Shown: positions 35,095 to 44,898, counted from the stretch's first letter. The stretch: 64,000 nucleotides of DNA from Lentisphaerae bacterium GWF2_49_21 (GCA_001804805.1 MHBH01000017.1:62001-126000), one strand, 5' to 3'. A program made the numbers and translations. Notes: generated from the sequence alone by a model not told the origin.

Positions 35095-36093
35095 TTACTT
35101 CATAATCGAGATCCTTATCTGCCATTTATCTGTTCCTTTTGCGGGGATGCTCCGTGCTTCTCCTGCGGCATAGGCCTTTTCCAGTGATTCCTCGATGGAC
35201 GTCGAAGGTTCCGGCGCGATATGGTTTTGTCCGCCAACATTCCCCTCGCTGCACCATACGGCGAGATAGGGGAACATGTCGGCGGGCCATGTCATGACAA
35301 GTTTTGATGAGCCATTATGTGCGAGGATCGCTTCGCCTTTGGAGAGTTTCTCAGTGAAGAATTTCCAATATCTTCCGCTAGAGCTTGTGAACATCTTTTC
35401 CAGGAACGGCGTGCCGTCCTCGTTTTTGATTTCACCAAGCTTCCTGATCTCTCCGCCTTTACCGAGCCATCCCTTCATCGAATAAGAGACTTTGACTTTC
35501 ATGTCGGCAGGCATTTCGAGCCTTGAACCGGTCTTTGCCGCGAGAATCGGATGGAATGTGTAGATGTAGGGCAGGGGCTGGGAGGAATTATTTGTCACGG
35601 TATAATCAAGCACGAGCGCTGACTTCTCGAGCTTTGCCGTGCGTTTGAAAACGTATGGCAGCTCGAAGCCGCTTGTCTCCATTGACAGAATCCCGTTATC
35701 CAGCGAATAAGTCCATTTCTTCCTGTAGAGATCGCCATGTGGATGGAGTTTGACATCCTTGAATTCTCCTGCGGGCATCTTGCATTCTGTCATTGTCGGA
35801 AAGACCTCGTCGATGCCGTCGAACTCGGTGTCGCTGTACGTCATTTTCGGAGTGCGTGAACTGTAGGGCTTCTTGCCTCGGTCCAGGAATTCCGTGCCTG
35901 CGGCGTCCTTAATAGAGATAATCTTGCCGCCGATCTCCGGAATGAATTTAACCGCAAGGAAATCGTTCGAGAGAATGATGCACGGGGTTTCACTCCCCTC
36001 AGCGAGCTTCATAGGCGATGAGGTCTGCGCGGGACTGTTGACGCAGGACGATGAGAGCGCTGCGACTGCAAGAAATATTACCGTTGTCTTCAT
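35095..36093 (-). CDS. Galactose-mutarotase-like lipoprotein
   Basis: 332 residues. The N-terminus has a lipobox-like LSSSC, so it is probably a lipoprotein. The body (FLAVKFIPEIGGKIISIKDAAG ... LHPHGDLYRKKWTYS ... YTFHPILA) follows the beta-sandwich pattern of the galactose mutarotase/aldose-epimerase-like superfamily, whose members interconvert sugar anomers or bind sugars. The equivalent catalytic His could be in HPHGD or TFHP, but this is uncertain. AAGGAGGAT precedes the start. It sits between the deacetylase and the two large paralogues on one strand. Confidence 0.72.
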   Translation of the reverse strand: MKTTVIFLAVAALSSSCVNSPAQTSSPMKLAEGSETPCIILSNDFLAVKFIPEIGGKIISIKDAAGTEFLDRGKKPYSSRTPKMTYSDTEFDGIDEVFPTMTECKMPAGEFKDVKLHPHGDLYRKKWTYSLDNGILSMETSGFELPYVFKRTAKLEKSALVLDYTVTNNSSQPLPYIYTFHPILAAKTGSRLEMPADMKVKVSYSMKGWLGKGGEIRKLGEIKNEDGTPFLEKMFTSSSGRYWKFFTEKLSKGEAILAHNGSSKLVMTWPADMFPYLAVWCSEGNVGGQNHIAPEPSTSIEESLEKAYAAGEARSIPAKGTDKWQIRISIMK

Positions 36094-36161
36094 TCATCCT
36101 CCTTAACCTGACATCACAAAGATACGGGAACAGCAATTACGGGCTTTAACTGTTGACAATC

Positions 36162-36242
36162 AAGAACACGTCTTGCGACGTTGACTACAAACATATTCAA
36201 TAATTGCATTCGTTCGTAGTTAAGCTCGCAAGAGCTGTTCTT
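36162..36242. repeat. ~86-bp nested palindromic repeat, copy 3 (inverted, complete)
   Basis: Full copy in opposite orientation to 11094-11179: AAGAACA, CGTC-TTGC-GACG, inner arms GACTACAAAC / GTTCGTAGTT, GCTC-GCAA-GAGC, TGTTCTT. The centre between the inner arms is not conserved, while the stems are. Confidence 0.92.
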
Positions 36243-36327
36243 TTCTTAATTTGGAATCTTCTTTCCTTCCTGAAAATCGCATCCAGTTTGCTATTTCCGC
36301 AAAAGTCAAATCCCGACACTATGGCCT

Positions 36328-36357
36328 GGAGCTGCGACTCCCCAGCTAAGTTGGGGG
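36328..36357 (-). repeat. Two small hairpins after the 36.4-38.7 kb gene
   Basis: GGAG-CTGCGA-CTCC (36328-36341) runs directly into CCCA...TGGG (36341-36354, loop GCTAAG). Located 12-40 bases beyond the stop of the minus-strand gene, they could end its transcript, but no T-run follows. Confidence 0.45.
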
Positions 36358-36368
36358 ACGTTAAATTA

Positions 36369-38705
36369 TCATTCCTGCAAACTCAGGCTTCTCAGTTCGC
36401 CAGGATAGAGCGACAGGGTTATTTTTCCGTCCTTAAGAGGGAGCGTCTGGCCTGATACATTGTCAATCGCTTTCGCACAAGCAGGAAGACTTATGGAAAT
36501 ATCCTTCTTGTCCTTGAGCCCGGTGTTTACTATTCCTACGTAAGTTCCATTTTTCGGGGTTGGGATGGCCCTTGCAACGACTTCAGGATCAGCAGAAGCA
36601 TTTTCGATAATTTTACTTGGAAGCGCAGGAAGTGAGAGGAATGCGGCGTTGAAGGCGCGCACATATTCAGGGAATCCCCTGTTGAAGCAGTTGCCTGCAA
36701 GATATCCGATGAAACGCGGATCTCCGTTCGCAAATGCGCGTGCCTCACCGAGCATGCAGTATGGGCCTGTGCGTTCAACATCTGCGACGAAATATCCGAG
36801 GATGGGATCCTTGCCGTCGTTCATGTCATTCTCATTTAGACCGTAATGGCGTATGACCGCAAGTCCGGACGGAGTCCTGAACGCTTCGAACGCCTTTCTG
36901 GAGGAGACCGTGTAGAGCCTGTTGAAGGAATAACTGAGCATCGCTCCCGGATTGTCCTTGTAGTTCAGGGGATCGTTCCTGGGGGTTGCGTGCTGCCATT
37001 CGTAATTGCCCCATGTTCCGCGATGCGCGAGCAGCGCCTGGAGATAGAGGTCCTCGGCCACGACCCTGTCATAGGGGAATGCCTTGATGGACTTGAAGAA
37101 TTCCTTGTTGCCAGCAAGATAATTATCCCATTTTTCAACGGCGTCAGTGACAACGACCATCTTGCATTCGCCTGGATTCTTCGAGGCGATGGATCCTGGA
37201 AGGCCGATGCCGGGTTCGCTGGCGTCGGTGGTGTAGAGGATGACGGCTTCGGGGTTGACCTCCTTGCGCAGATAATCTGAAAGCGCCAGATTGAAGTCGT
37301 GCCGTTTTTTGAACCACCACTCATAATATTTTTCAAGGAGCGCCTTGTCCTTCTGGAGATCCTCACGTGTAATTTTCCTCTCCTGTTTTGTTTCAGCATT
37401 GAAGATTTCGAGATCCTTTGCATTGAAGCTTATCGGATTCGCCTCCGGTCTTGGACGGAACCATGCACCGATGAATTTGACTTTGTCCTTGTTCTCCACG
37501 ATCGTGATTTCAAGGATTTTCTTTGCATCGTCGATGAACGCGGGATCTGCCAGGTCGGCATTGGTTTTATGGCACCATTCGATATGGGTGTAGTCCTTTC
37601 CGCCCTTGAGAGTCTCGCAGCGGCGCTGTCGGCCAATGGCGATATCCTTGTCCTGGCCGATGCTGCCCGCATATTCATAATAAGGGAACACATAGAAGTC
37701 AGGATACCTGGTCAGCATCTGGATTATGTCGGTCCAGAGGGACGGAGTCGAAGAGGCGTTGTACCAGGCGCTGCCACCCTTGTATTTCGAGGAATCCCAT
37801 CCCTGGTTGTGTCCGAACTCGAGAAGGTCCTTGGTGAACGTGTTCATGCCGAGGAACCTCATGAGTTTCACCTTGTATTCATACCAGTCGACTGGATTCG
37901 TGACTCCGCGCAGTTCCGGAAGTTTCTCTTCCGGCTTGTGCCCCTGTGCGACTACTCCGTCGGCCATTTCCTCGCGGAAGAAGAGATGTCTGCGCGGTAA
38001 TTCGGCAGGCGGGTAATTTATCTTCTGGTCCAGGGCGGATGCATCTGTAATTTCAAAAAGCCTTATCTTTGAGACGGCGGCGCCGGCGGACTCCAGATTG
38101 TTCTCAGCCTTGAGCTGGGCGATGATGACCCAGAATCCGTCCGCTGGAAGCAGGGGGCGCTTTGCGCTGCCGCGGGGATTTTTTATTTCAGGGAAACGGT
38201 CGTGGAGGAAGAACAGCTCCCTCCAGGTCTGGAATTTTCCTGTAAGCGGGAAATTGAGGGATTCAGGATTATGGTTCACATACAGGGCCTTGATTGCATC
38301 GCCGACGGCTGTTCCGCTGTGTATCCCCCGCGTGGTTTCGCAGCCCAGGTTGCGTATGAACATGTTCCGGGGCTTGTCGTCCGGGAATTCAACTGAGAGC
38401 ACATAAGCGGCTCCGGGCCTGAGACCGAGGCCTTTGCCGACACGGTACGCAAAATATTTCGGGCCTCCTTCAGAGTTCGGAAGCACGCGGCACTGCGTCC
38501 CGAGTATTGTCTCGACCTTGCTGACACCTTTTGGATAGTCGGTGAACATCGCATCGGAACCATCCTTTGAGCAGTCTATTTCCTGTATGAGGAGCTGTTT
38601 GCCGAAGGCCGGGCCTGCGTCCGCGGTTTCGGCGGCGCCAAGTCCCTGGCTCATGATAATTACGGAAAAAAGCAATGCTCCTGAAGGCAGTGAAATGTTT
38701 TTCAT
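36369..38705 (-). CDS. Large secreted protein of unknown family, paralogue A
   Basis: 778 residues with a signal peptide cut near GLGAAE. No known family recognised. It is clearly paralogous to the next gene upstream; both share KVETILG, GAAVSKIRL, REEMADGVV, FLGMNT..KDLLEFG, PYYEYAGS, WFRPR and FNAAFLSLPALPSKI in the same order. The middle region (~260-640), with conserved Trp, Glu and Asp in alternating strands and helices, looks like a barrel hydrolase, and the last ~90 residues form a beta domain. It could be an undescribed glycosidase. Ribosome site AAAGGAG; 12 bases after its paralogue. Confidence 0.7.
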   Translation of the reverse strand: MKNISLPSGALLFSVIIMSQGLGAAETADAGPAFGKQLLIQEIDCSKDGSDAMFTDYPKGVSKVETILGTQCRVLPNSEGGPKYFAYRVGKGLGLRPGAAYVLSVEFPDDKPRNMFIRNLGCETTRGIHSGTAVGDAIKALYVNHNPESLNFPLTGKFQTWRELFFLHDRFPEIKNPRGSAKRPLLPADGFWVIIAQLKAENNLESAGAAVSKIRLFEITDASALDQKINYPPAELPRRHLFFREEMADGVVAQGHKPEEKLPELRGVTNPVDWYEYKVKLMRFLGMNTFTKDLLEFGHNQGWDSSKYKGGSAWYNASSTPSLWTDIIQMLTRYPDFYVFPYYEYAGSIGQDKDIAIGRQRRCETLKGGKDYTHIEWCHKTNADLADPAFIDDAKKILEITIVENKDKVKFIGAWFRPRPEANPISFNAKDLEIFNAETKQERKITREDLQKDKALLEKYYEWWFKKRHDFNLALSDYLRKEVNPEAVILYTTDASEPGIGLPGSIASKNPGECKMVVVTDAVEKWDNYLAGNKEFFKSIKAFPYDRVVAEDLYLQALLAHRGTWGNYEWQHATPRNDPLNYKDNPGAMLSYSFNRLYTVSSRKAFEAFRTPSGLAVIRHYGLNENDMNDGKDPILGYFVADVERTGPYCMLGEARAFANGDPRFIGYLAGNCFNRGFPEYVRAFNAAFLSLPALPSKIIENASADPEVVARAIPTPKNGTYVGIVNTGLKDKKDISISLPACAKAIDNVSGQTLPLKDGKITLSLYPGELRSLSLQE

Positions 38706-38717
38706 AAATCTCCTTTA

Positions 38718-41558
38718 TTATTGTTGGATACGTAACGCCCTGAGCTGGTATGGATACATGGTCAGCTTTACAGCACCATTTGAATCGATGATTGCTTCGC
38801 CTGTGGAAGCATCTGACACTTTTCCCTGCATTGGAAGTCTGATTGTCACAGCCTTGTCCTTCATTCCAATGTTCACCACAGACAAATATGTTCCATTTTT
38901 TTCAGTCTTGATCTCCCGCACGACCACCTCGTTGTCGTCTGCCGCTCCCGGGACAATTTTGCTTGGGAGTGCCGGCAGGGACAGGAATGCGGCATTGAAA
39001 TTCCTGACGTATTCCGGAAATCCGCGTGTGAACGTCTGGCCTGTCAGATATCCTATCTGTGTCGGATCGCCGTTTGCCATTGCGCAAGCCTCGGCCATCA
39101 TGCAGAAAGGCCCGGCCCTCTCCATGTCCACCACGAAATATCCGATTATTGGTTTGTCGTCCTTGTCGAACATCATGTTTTCATTAAGCGAATAATGCCG
39201 GATGACCGTCAGGCCGGAAGGCTCGCGGAATGTCTCAAACGCTTTCGGATCTGATACCGTATACAGGCGATTGAAAGCCATGCTCATCATGATTCCGTCG
39301 GTTTCCTTGTAGTTTGCCGGGTCTGGAGGCGGATTGCTGTGATTGCATTCCCAGTCGCCCCAGTTCAAAGCCGGTGCGAGCAACGCATCCAGATACATCT
39401 GTTTCTGTACGACATCCTGCACAGTCATAGGGCTGATGATCTTTCCGCCTTCTTTGGATGGAAGATGTTCTGGAAGCATGACAATCTTCTTCCACTTGTC
39501 GACATCATCGGTCACAATTATGGGATCCCATGTCTTGAATGCCACCCCGGGTTCGCCTGCAGCGGCGGTATACAGGACAAATGCCTTATCATTAATCCCG
39601 CTCTGGCGCAGATAGTCGCGCATTGCGACAAGAAATTCCTTTCTCTTTATGAACCACCATGCCTCATACTTTGCCAGCAGTGCAGGATCGGCGATCAGCT
39701 GTTTCCTGGTTACGTTCACGCCAGCATTGGCTTCCTTTGCAAACCGCTCGCGTGTCGCATCTCCGAATCCCATGGGCATTTGTGACCTTGGCCGGAACCA
39801 TATGCCTGCGAACTTCGCCTTATCCTTGAATTTGATCACCGTCAGATCCAGCATCTTCTTGAAATCGGCGTATGTGTCCGGATCGGTGATGTCCGCATTT
39901 GCCGATTCGATCCACTTGATATGCGTGTAGGCATCATCGCGCGTAAGGGGTTTCGCCCTCTTCTGGGGGCCGAGTCCGGCGCTGCCCTTGCTTCCTGCAT
40001 ATTCATAGTATGGCAGGATTTCGAATCCGGCCTCACCCATCATTCCAACGATGTTCTCCCAGAAATCCTTTGCCTTGACATTGAAATATACCCACTTGTT
40101 CCCGCCATATTCCGTGGAGTCCCAATGCTGGCATGCTCCGAACTCCAACAGGTCCTTGGCATAGGTGTTCATTCCAAGGAATTTCATCGTGTTGCGTTTG
40201 AAGCGCCACCAGTCAAGCGGATCCTTGAGTGTACGATCTTCAGGCTTATCCGCAATGCTGACCACGCCATCAGCCATCTCCTCGCGCCAGAACAGGCGGC
40301 GATGGGGCAGATCTGTTGGCGGGAGCGTATATTTTGCATTATACTTTGATGCATCGGGAACCCCGTAGAGGCGAATCCGTGAAACTGCAGCTCCATTTGA
40401 GAGCGGGATGTTCTTTGCCGAGAACTGTGCGACTGTGACGTAGAAACCCTCTTCCGCAGTCTTCAGATTCCTCTGGCCATCGCCTCGAATGAACTCGACG
40501 CCGGGAGCACGGTCGTGCAGGTTGAATAGGATTTTCCATGTCTCATACTTTCCTGAAAGCGGGGTGCTGATTGACTCGTTCAGGTTGTTGACATACTTGG
40601 GATGCATGGCATCACCGAGAGTCGCACCGGTATGGAATCCGCGCTCGGTCTCATTACCGCCGTTTGTAATGATAACGGTGCGAGGTGAATCTTCAGGATA
40701 TTCAATTTCCAGCACATATGCCGAACCCGGGGTCAGGAGTTTCATCCTGCCAATCCGGTAACGGAAATAGGCGGAAGAATCCGTCGTCTTGCTTAGGACG
40801 CGGCAGGGTTTCCCAAGGATCGTCTCAACCTTGCTCGCTCCATCCGGAAAATCTTTGAATTCATGGTCAGGCTGCTGCACCCCACAGTCGATTTCATCGA
40901 TCAGGTAAAGCTTGCCGAAGGGCTTGCCTGCATCCACCAGTGGCCGTTTCTCCATTTCCTCCTTTGCCTTTGCATGTGCCGCCTGACGCTCGGCATCGAG
41001 TTTTTTCTCAGCCGCCTTCCGTTCCAGCATCGACTGATAGGCTTCAGGTGTATATTCGTAGAATACAACTTCGGTGAACTGGGCCCCGGGATCCATCAGC
41101 GTGAAACGCACATATCGTGTCTCAACATCCATGGTCAGGGGCACCCATTTCAAATACTGGGCGCAGTCATAGGTCAGCAGTTCCTTCCAGTCATCAGGTT
41201 TTCCCGCCGAGATGACCAGCTTGCCGTTTCCATTGACATCGTAGAGCCATAGCTTTGACAGGTTCCGTTCCTTGCCGAGATCAATGTATGAGCTGAACGG
41301 GTATTTTTTATTATTGGAGCTGTTGATCTCCCATCTGCTTGCAGGATTGCCTGCAGGAGGACCAATTATCTGGTCCTGCTCATCAACCAGCCCCTTGGGA
41401 TTTCCAATCTCACCCTCATTGAACACCATGTCCGTATTAACCTTTATGCGCATCTCGGAAAGCTTGTTTTCCTCAGCCGGAGCTCCATACGTTCCGGGTG
41501 CAAGGCAGAAGTTCACAGTCACATACGCAACTGACAATATCCAGCAGAATTTCTTCAT
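38718..41558 (-). CDS. Large secreted protein of unknown family, paralogue B with discoidin-like domain
   Basis: 946 residues, signal peptide ending near GTYGAP. Compared with paralogue A it carries an extra N-terminal ~150 residues: a F5/8 type C (discoidin)-like sugar-binding domain (SYIDLGKERNLSKLWLYDVNG ... RYVRFTLMD). A Lys/Glu-rich helical linker follows (~185-205). The remainder follows paralogue A throughout. Predicted extracellular and polysaccharide-binding; catalysis is unproven. The preceding truncated pseudopilin gene ends 27 bases upstream, so it belongs to the same transcription unit, under the operator at 43.0 kb. Confidence 0.72.
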   Translation of the reverse strand: MKKFCWILSVAYVTVNFCLAPGTYGAPAEENKLSEMRIKVNTDMVFNEGEIGNPKGLVDEQDQIIGPPAGNPASRWEINSSNNKKYPFSSYIDLGKERNLSKLWLYDVNGNGKLVISAGKPDDWKELLTYDCAQYLKWVPLTMDVETRYVRFTLMDPGAQFTEVVFYEYTPEAYQSMLERKAAEKKLDAERQAAHAKAKEEMEKRPLVDAGKPFGKLYLIDEIDCGVQQPDHEFKDFPDGASKVETILGKPCRVLSKTTDSSAYFRYRIGRMKLLTPGSAYVLEIEYPEDSPRTVIITNGGNETERGFHTGATLGDAMHPKYVNNLNESISTPLSGKYETWKILFNLHDRAPGVEFIRGDGQRNLKTAEEGFYVTVAQFSAKNIPLSNGAAVSRIRLYGVPDASKYNAKYTLPPTDLPHRRLFWREEMADGVVSIADKPEDRTLKDPLDWWRFKRNTMKFLGMNTYAKDLLEFGACQHWDSTEYGGNKWVYFNVKAKDFWENIVGMMGEAGFEILPYYEYAGSKGSAGLGPQKRAKPLTRDDAYTHIKWIESANADITDPDTYADFKKMLDLTVIKFKDKAKFAGIWFRPRSQMPMGFGDATRERFAKEANAGVNVTRKQLIADPALLAKYEAWWFIKRKEFLVAMRDYLRQSGINDKAFVLYTAAAGEPGVAFKTWDPIIVTDDVDKWKKIVMLPEHLPSKEGGKIISPMTVQDVVQKQMYLDALLAPALNWGDWECNHSNPPPDPANYKETDGIMMSMAFNRLYTVSDPKAFETFREPSGLTVIRHYSLNENMMFDKDDKPIIGYFVVDMERAGPFCMMAEACAMANGDPTQIGYLTGQTFTRGFPEYVRNFNAAFLSLPALPSKIVPGAADDNEVVVREIKTEKNGTYLSVVNIGMKDKAVTIRLPMQGKVSDASTGEAIIDSNGAVKLTMYPYQLRALRIQQ

Positions 41559-41585
41559 GGATGTATTCCTTCAGGCTTAATGTGT

Positions 41586-41918
41586 TTATTTCTTTAAGGC
41601 ACCAGGCGCCTTATTCCCGGCATTTACACCTGTTCCAGTATAGTCCTCGAAAAGCCATTCGCGGATGGTATTGTTCACGCCGCGCGAATATCCACTTCCT
41701 CCGTTGAGCACATCGTCGATCAGCCTTACCGGCTGACAGTTGTTGTAGTCCGCAGCATATATATGGAGGGCGATGCCGACCTGTTTAAGGTTGTTGAGGC
41801 ATCCGACACGCTGGGCCATGTCCTTTTCCTTCTGCAGCGCGGGCAGAAGCAATGCAGCGAGTATTGCGATGATCGCAATTACCACGAGCTGCTCGATTAA
41901 TGTGAAAGTATTCTTCAT
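41586..41918 (-). pseudogene. Truncated pseudopilin-like gene
   Basis: 110 residues with [24 protein letters not shown] (Leu5 of the motif changed to Gln). It parallels the protein of 44017-44883 closely ([33 protein letters not shown]) up to residue ~104, then ends with GALKK and a stop. The relative continues for 170 residues, including H-X9-DG-like and C-terminal WD-W-DEY regions that are absent here. It keeps a ribosome site (AAGAG), so a short product may still be made. Confidence 0.6.
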
Positions 41919-41930
41919 AATCTCTTCGTT

Positions 41931-42965
41931 TTAATATTCGTCGACCCAGTAGTCCCATGCCTTGTGCGGGGGGCCGATCCCCCAGCTGTTTCCTGAAGCC
42001 AGTTCAAATGTATTGTATGGGCCGAGGGCCAGGCATCCGAGGCCGGTATCGATCCTGTATTTCCATTCCTTCAGGGTTACGGCATGGCCGTCCATGAAGA
42101 CCGTCGGACGGGATTTGCTGTGCCAGGATTCCGCCTGGTAGGGATTGCCATATCTGTATGAACCGAATCCCCTCCTGTTGTCGTTCCTGTGCGTCGAGTC
42201 GAACTGATAGGGGACCTGTGAGGGAAGAGAGAAGGATGAAATGTTGAACGAGAAAGGTGAAATGTTCTGGGAGCTGTCTCCGCCTGCCCCCGTCTCATAA
42301 TGCAGGTAGAGGCCGGAATATGAATTGTACTGTCCGCCGTCACCGTATTCGGAGACATAATATGAGCCGATCCAGCCTCCCCAGTTGGTAGCTACCCTGA
42401 GAGGGGAGCTCGGGCATATGTAAATCCCTCCGAGTGCGCGGCGGTACCTGTCGGCACCTTCGGGTCCGGTATACTTATGCCCGACATAGTCGTAGAGGAG
42501 CTGTTCAAGACCGGCTCCTCTTGATCCTCTCTGGAAAGGATCGGACCAGACGTTTGGATCGTAGCACAATGGAAGGGAGTTTTCGTAGTCCACGGCGTAT
42601 GTGTTCATTCCAAGGGAAATCTGCTTGAGGTTTGACATGCAGGTTATGGTCCGGGCGGTTTCCTTGGCGTTGTTCAGCGCCGGCAGGAGGAGGGCGCAGA
42701 GGATTGCGATGATCGCAATGACGACGAGCAATTCAATTAGTGTAAATATATGAGAAGTTACTCGTCGCCCTGAGCTTGCTTGCGGTGAGCTTGTCGAAAC
42801 CGTCGAATGGGCAACTCCATTCAGCTCGATCAGGGTAAATGCATTTCCAATTTCCAATTGCCGACTTGTCCGCCGTAGCTCATTTGAAAGCGAAGGAGGG
42901 TTTCCGATTTTATTTTTTAATTTCAAATCAGCAGTCGAAAATATAAAATTGTAAATGTTTTCCAT
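41931..42965 (-). CDS. Pseudopilin-like protein with long composite leader
   Basis: 344 residues; ATG 42965 chosen for AGAGGGGG upstream. The leader is unusual: about 50 residues partly encoded by dispersed-repeat DNA, then FTLIELNG (first, truncated motif), a 26-residue Ser/Thr-rich linker ([13 protein letters not shown]), then the complete [15 protein letters not shown]. The body contains [15 protein letters not shown], an exact H-X9-DG motif, and ends in WDYWVDEY. It heads the minus-strand block that continues into the large secreted proteins, just downstream of an operator at 43014-43028. Confidence 0.85.
   Translation of the reverse strand: MENIYNFIFSTADLKLKNKIGNPPSLSNELRRTSRQLEIGNAFTLIELNGVAHSTVSTSSPQASSGRRVTSHIFTLIELLVVIAIIAILCALLLPALNNAKETARTITCMSNLKQISLGMNTYAVDYENSLPLCYDPNVWSDPFQRGSRGAGLEQLLYDYVGHKYTGPEGADRYRRALGGIYICPSSPLRVATNWGGWIGSYYVSEYGDGGQYNSYSGLYLHYETGAGGDSSQNISPFSFNISSFSLPSQVPYQFDSTHRNDNRRGFGSYRYGNPYQAESWHSKSRPTVFMDGHAVTLKEWKYRIDTGLGCLALGPYNTFELASGNSWGIGPPHKAWDYWVDEY
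42679..42833 (-). repeat. 155-bp near-identical segment, copy 1 of 2
   Basis: Matches 43826-43980 with equal length and only a handful of base differences, mostly silent. It covers the hydrophobic pilin motif, the Ser-rich linker and the truncated upstream motif. The flanking coding DNA of the two genes is much more different. Confidence 0.85.
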
Positions 42966-43012
42966 GATATAACCCCCTCTGGCCTGATGTTTCATGTTCC
43001 TGTCCTTCTATA

Positions 43013-43040
43013 ATTGTAACCGCTCACGATAATAAAACAA
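43013..43040 (-). promoter_or_regulatory. Operator CGTGAGCGGTTACAA with overlapping promoter
   Basis: The 15-base operator (43028-43014, minus strand) is identical to that at the LacI promoter (21740-21726). A moderate promoter fits: TTGTTT (43040-43035), 16 bases, TACAAT (43018-43013), which places the operator across spacer and -10. It lies 49 bases before the pseudopilin gene start at 42965 and 59 bases after the upstream gene. Confidence 0.65.
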
Positions 43041-43086
43041 GTGCAATCTCCAGATATTTATTTGATGGAAAAATGAAAAAAGACAT

Positions 43087-44001
43087 TCAGTATTCGTCGA
43101 TCCAGAAATCCCAGGGCTTGTGGGCCGCCTGTCCGGAATAAGCGTATCCGGTCCCTATCTCGTAGGTGTTGTAGTTCCCGAGTGCAAGACACCAGCCTGC
43201 AGAGGTTTCAAACCTGAACTTCCTCTCGGTGAGATTCATGGAATGTCCGTCGATGAATACTGTCGGACGTGCCTTGGGATGCCACGATTCCGCCTGATAC
43301 GGATTTGCATATCTGTAGCCGCCTGTCCCCTGCCTGTTGTCATTCCTGTGCGTCGAATCCCACTGGTAGGGCAATTGTGCAGGCTTGGAAAAATGAGTGA
43401 TCTTATATGAGAACGGGGGCTTGGGATCATTTCCAGTTACGGCATCGCCGCCGTAGTGCTCGAAGAGTCCTGCATAGGAATTATACTGGCCGCCATCGCC
43501 GCATTCGGATACATAGTATGAACCAGTCCATCCGGACCAGTTGGTCTTGACGTTCATTGGGGCGCTTGCACAGAGGAAGATTCCTCCTGTGGCCTGTCGG
43601 TCGAAACTTGCCCCGGCAGGTCCCTTGTACTTCTGTCCGGTGTAATCGCTCATCAGATATTCGAGGCCAGTACCTCTGGCGCCCTTCTGGAAGTTGTCGA
43701 ATCCGGCTATGTTGAACGGCATGCAGAAATTATAATCATTGGCGTAGGTGTTCATGGCGAGGCCTATCTGCTTCAGGTTCGACTGGCAGAGGGCCATCCT
43801 GGCGGTCTCCCTGGCGTTCTGCAGGGCCGGCAGGAGGAGTGCGCAGAGGATTGCGATGATCGCGATTACGACGAGCAATTCAATTAGTGTAAATATACGA
43901 GAAGTTACTCGTCGCCCTGAGCTTGCTTGCGGTGAGCTTGTCGAAACCGTCGAATGGGCAACACCATTCAGTTCGATCAGTGTGAAAAAAGTTTTTCTCA
44001 T
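43087..44001 (-). CDS. Pseudopilin-like protein with duplicated leader motif
   Basis: 304 residues. The N-terminus [13 protein letters not shown] gives a truncated motif, then a repeat-derived linker ([17 protein letters not shown]), then the full [15 protein letters not shown]. The body resembles the neighbouring 344-residue protein throughout. [15 protein letters not shown] is an exact H-X9-DG, and the C-terminus is WDFWIDEY. Ribosome site GGATG 7 bases upstream. The 15-base spacing to the upstream gene implies co-transcription. Which of the two possible FTLIEL sites the prepilin peptidase would cut is unclear. Confidence 0.87.
   Translation of the reverse strand: MRKTFFTLIELNGVAHSTVSTSSPQASSGRRVTSRIFTLIELLVVIAIIAILCALLLPALQNARETARMALCQSNLKQIGLAMNTYANDYNFCMPFNIAGFDNFQKGARGTGLEYLMSDYTGQKYKGPAGASFDRQATGGIFLCASAPMNVKTNWSGWTGSYYVSECGDGGQYNSYAGLFEHYGGDAVTGNDPKPPFSYKITHFSKPAQLPYQWDSTHRNDNRQGTGGYRYANPYQAESWHPKARPTVFIDGHSMNLTERKFRFETSAGWCLALGNYNTYEIGTGYAYSGQAAHKPWDFWIDEY
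43826..43980 (-). repeat. 155-bp near-identical segment, copy 2 of 2
   Basis: See 42679-42833. Inside it lies GGTTTCGACAAGCTCACC followed by GCAAGCAAGCTCAGGG (minus strand), which reads like an intergenic dispersed repeat that has become coding. Confidence 0.85.
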
Positions 44002-44016
44002 TTTTCATCCATGATG

Positions 44017-44883
44017 TTAATATTCTTCTATCTGGTAATCGAAGGCCTTGTGGCCTGAGGAACCTGTCGTGTTCCTGCAAAAGTAATAGGTGCTGTAGTT
44101 TTCCAGCACGACCTTGCCCGTGTCGGTTATATACTTAGTTGATACCAGCCCAATTGCATGTCCATCGTAAAAAACCGTAGGCCGGCATTTCTGCTTGTGC
44201 CATGGATATCCTCCGTAGACATTTGGGCATTCGAGGTGGCTTGGGTGCCACCAGTAGCGTTCTCCGCATAACTGGAACGGCGTACGTTCCGGCTTGCTGA
44301 AATGGGTGATAAGGAAATTGAACGGGGGTTCGACATCCGGTGTGGCGGAGGGGGTGAACCATCGCCCACCACCGGTGTTGTAATGTTCCCAGTTGCCCCA
44401 GTATGAATTGTTTTTCCGGGAACCTGCACCTCCAGTGAGGAGATAATTCCCGTCGTAATTGCCGGTACTTGGGTTGGCGCCGATGTAATGTGAGGGGCAT
44501 ATCCATATCCCCCCATGTGCGTTGTTTCCAGTGTTCGCACCTTTGCCGGTATAATCTTCAAGCAACCATTCCCTGATGGTTCCATTGACACCGCGGTCAT
44601 AACCTGAACCTGATACCAGTCGCACAGGCTGGGACATGTTGTAGTCGGTGCCATAGACATGCAACGCAACGCCGATTTGCTTGAGGTTGTTCAGGCAGCC
44701 GGAGCGGTGGGCCATGTCCTTCGCATTCTGAAGCGCTGGAAGAAGCATCGCGGCCAGGATTGCGATGATCGCAATCACCACCAAGAGTTCGATAAGCGTG
44801 AAAACACTTCTCGAACTTGCCTCCGGATGAGAGGCTACGGCTGGCGCGGCCAGAAGCTCAATCGGTGTGAATTGGCTTTTCAC
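44017..44883 (-). CDS. Pseudopilin-like protein with degenerate first leader motif
   Basis: 288 residues, starting at GTG with AGGACG upstream. The leader carries [13 protein letters not shown], then ASSRSV and the complete [19 protein letters not shown]. The globular part includes GIWICPSHY and [16 protein letters not shown] (His-to-DG spacing of 10 rather than 9), and ends FDYQIEEY. It is the closest relative of the truncated gene at 41586-41918. Part of a three-gene series with 15-base gaps. Confidence 0.87.
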   Translation of the reverse strand: MKSQFTPIELLAAPAVASHPEASSRSVFTLIELLVVIAIIAILAAMLLPALQNAKDMAHRSGCLNNLKQIGVALHVYGTDYNMSQPVRLVSGSGYDRGVNGTIREWLLEDYTGKGANTGNNAHGGIWICPSHYIGANPSTGNYDGNYLLTGGAGSRKNNSYWGNWEHYNTGGGRWFTPSATPDVEPPFNFLITHFSKPERTPFQLCGERYWWHPSHLECPNVYGGYPWHKQKCRPTVFYDGHAIGLVSTKYITDTGKVVLENYSTYYFCRNTTGSSGHKAFDYQIEEY

Positions 44884-44898
44884 AAGAGCGTCCTATAG

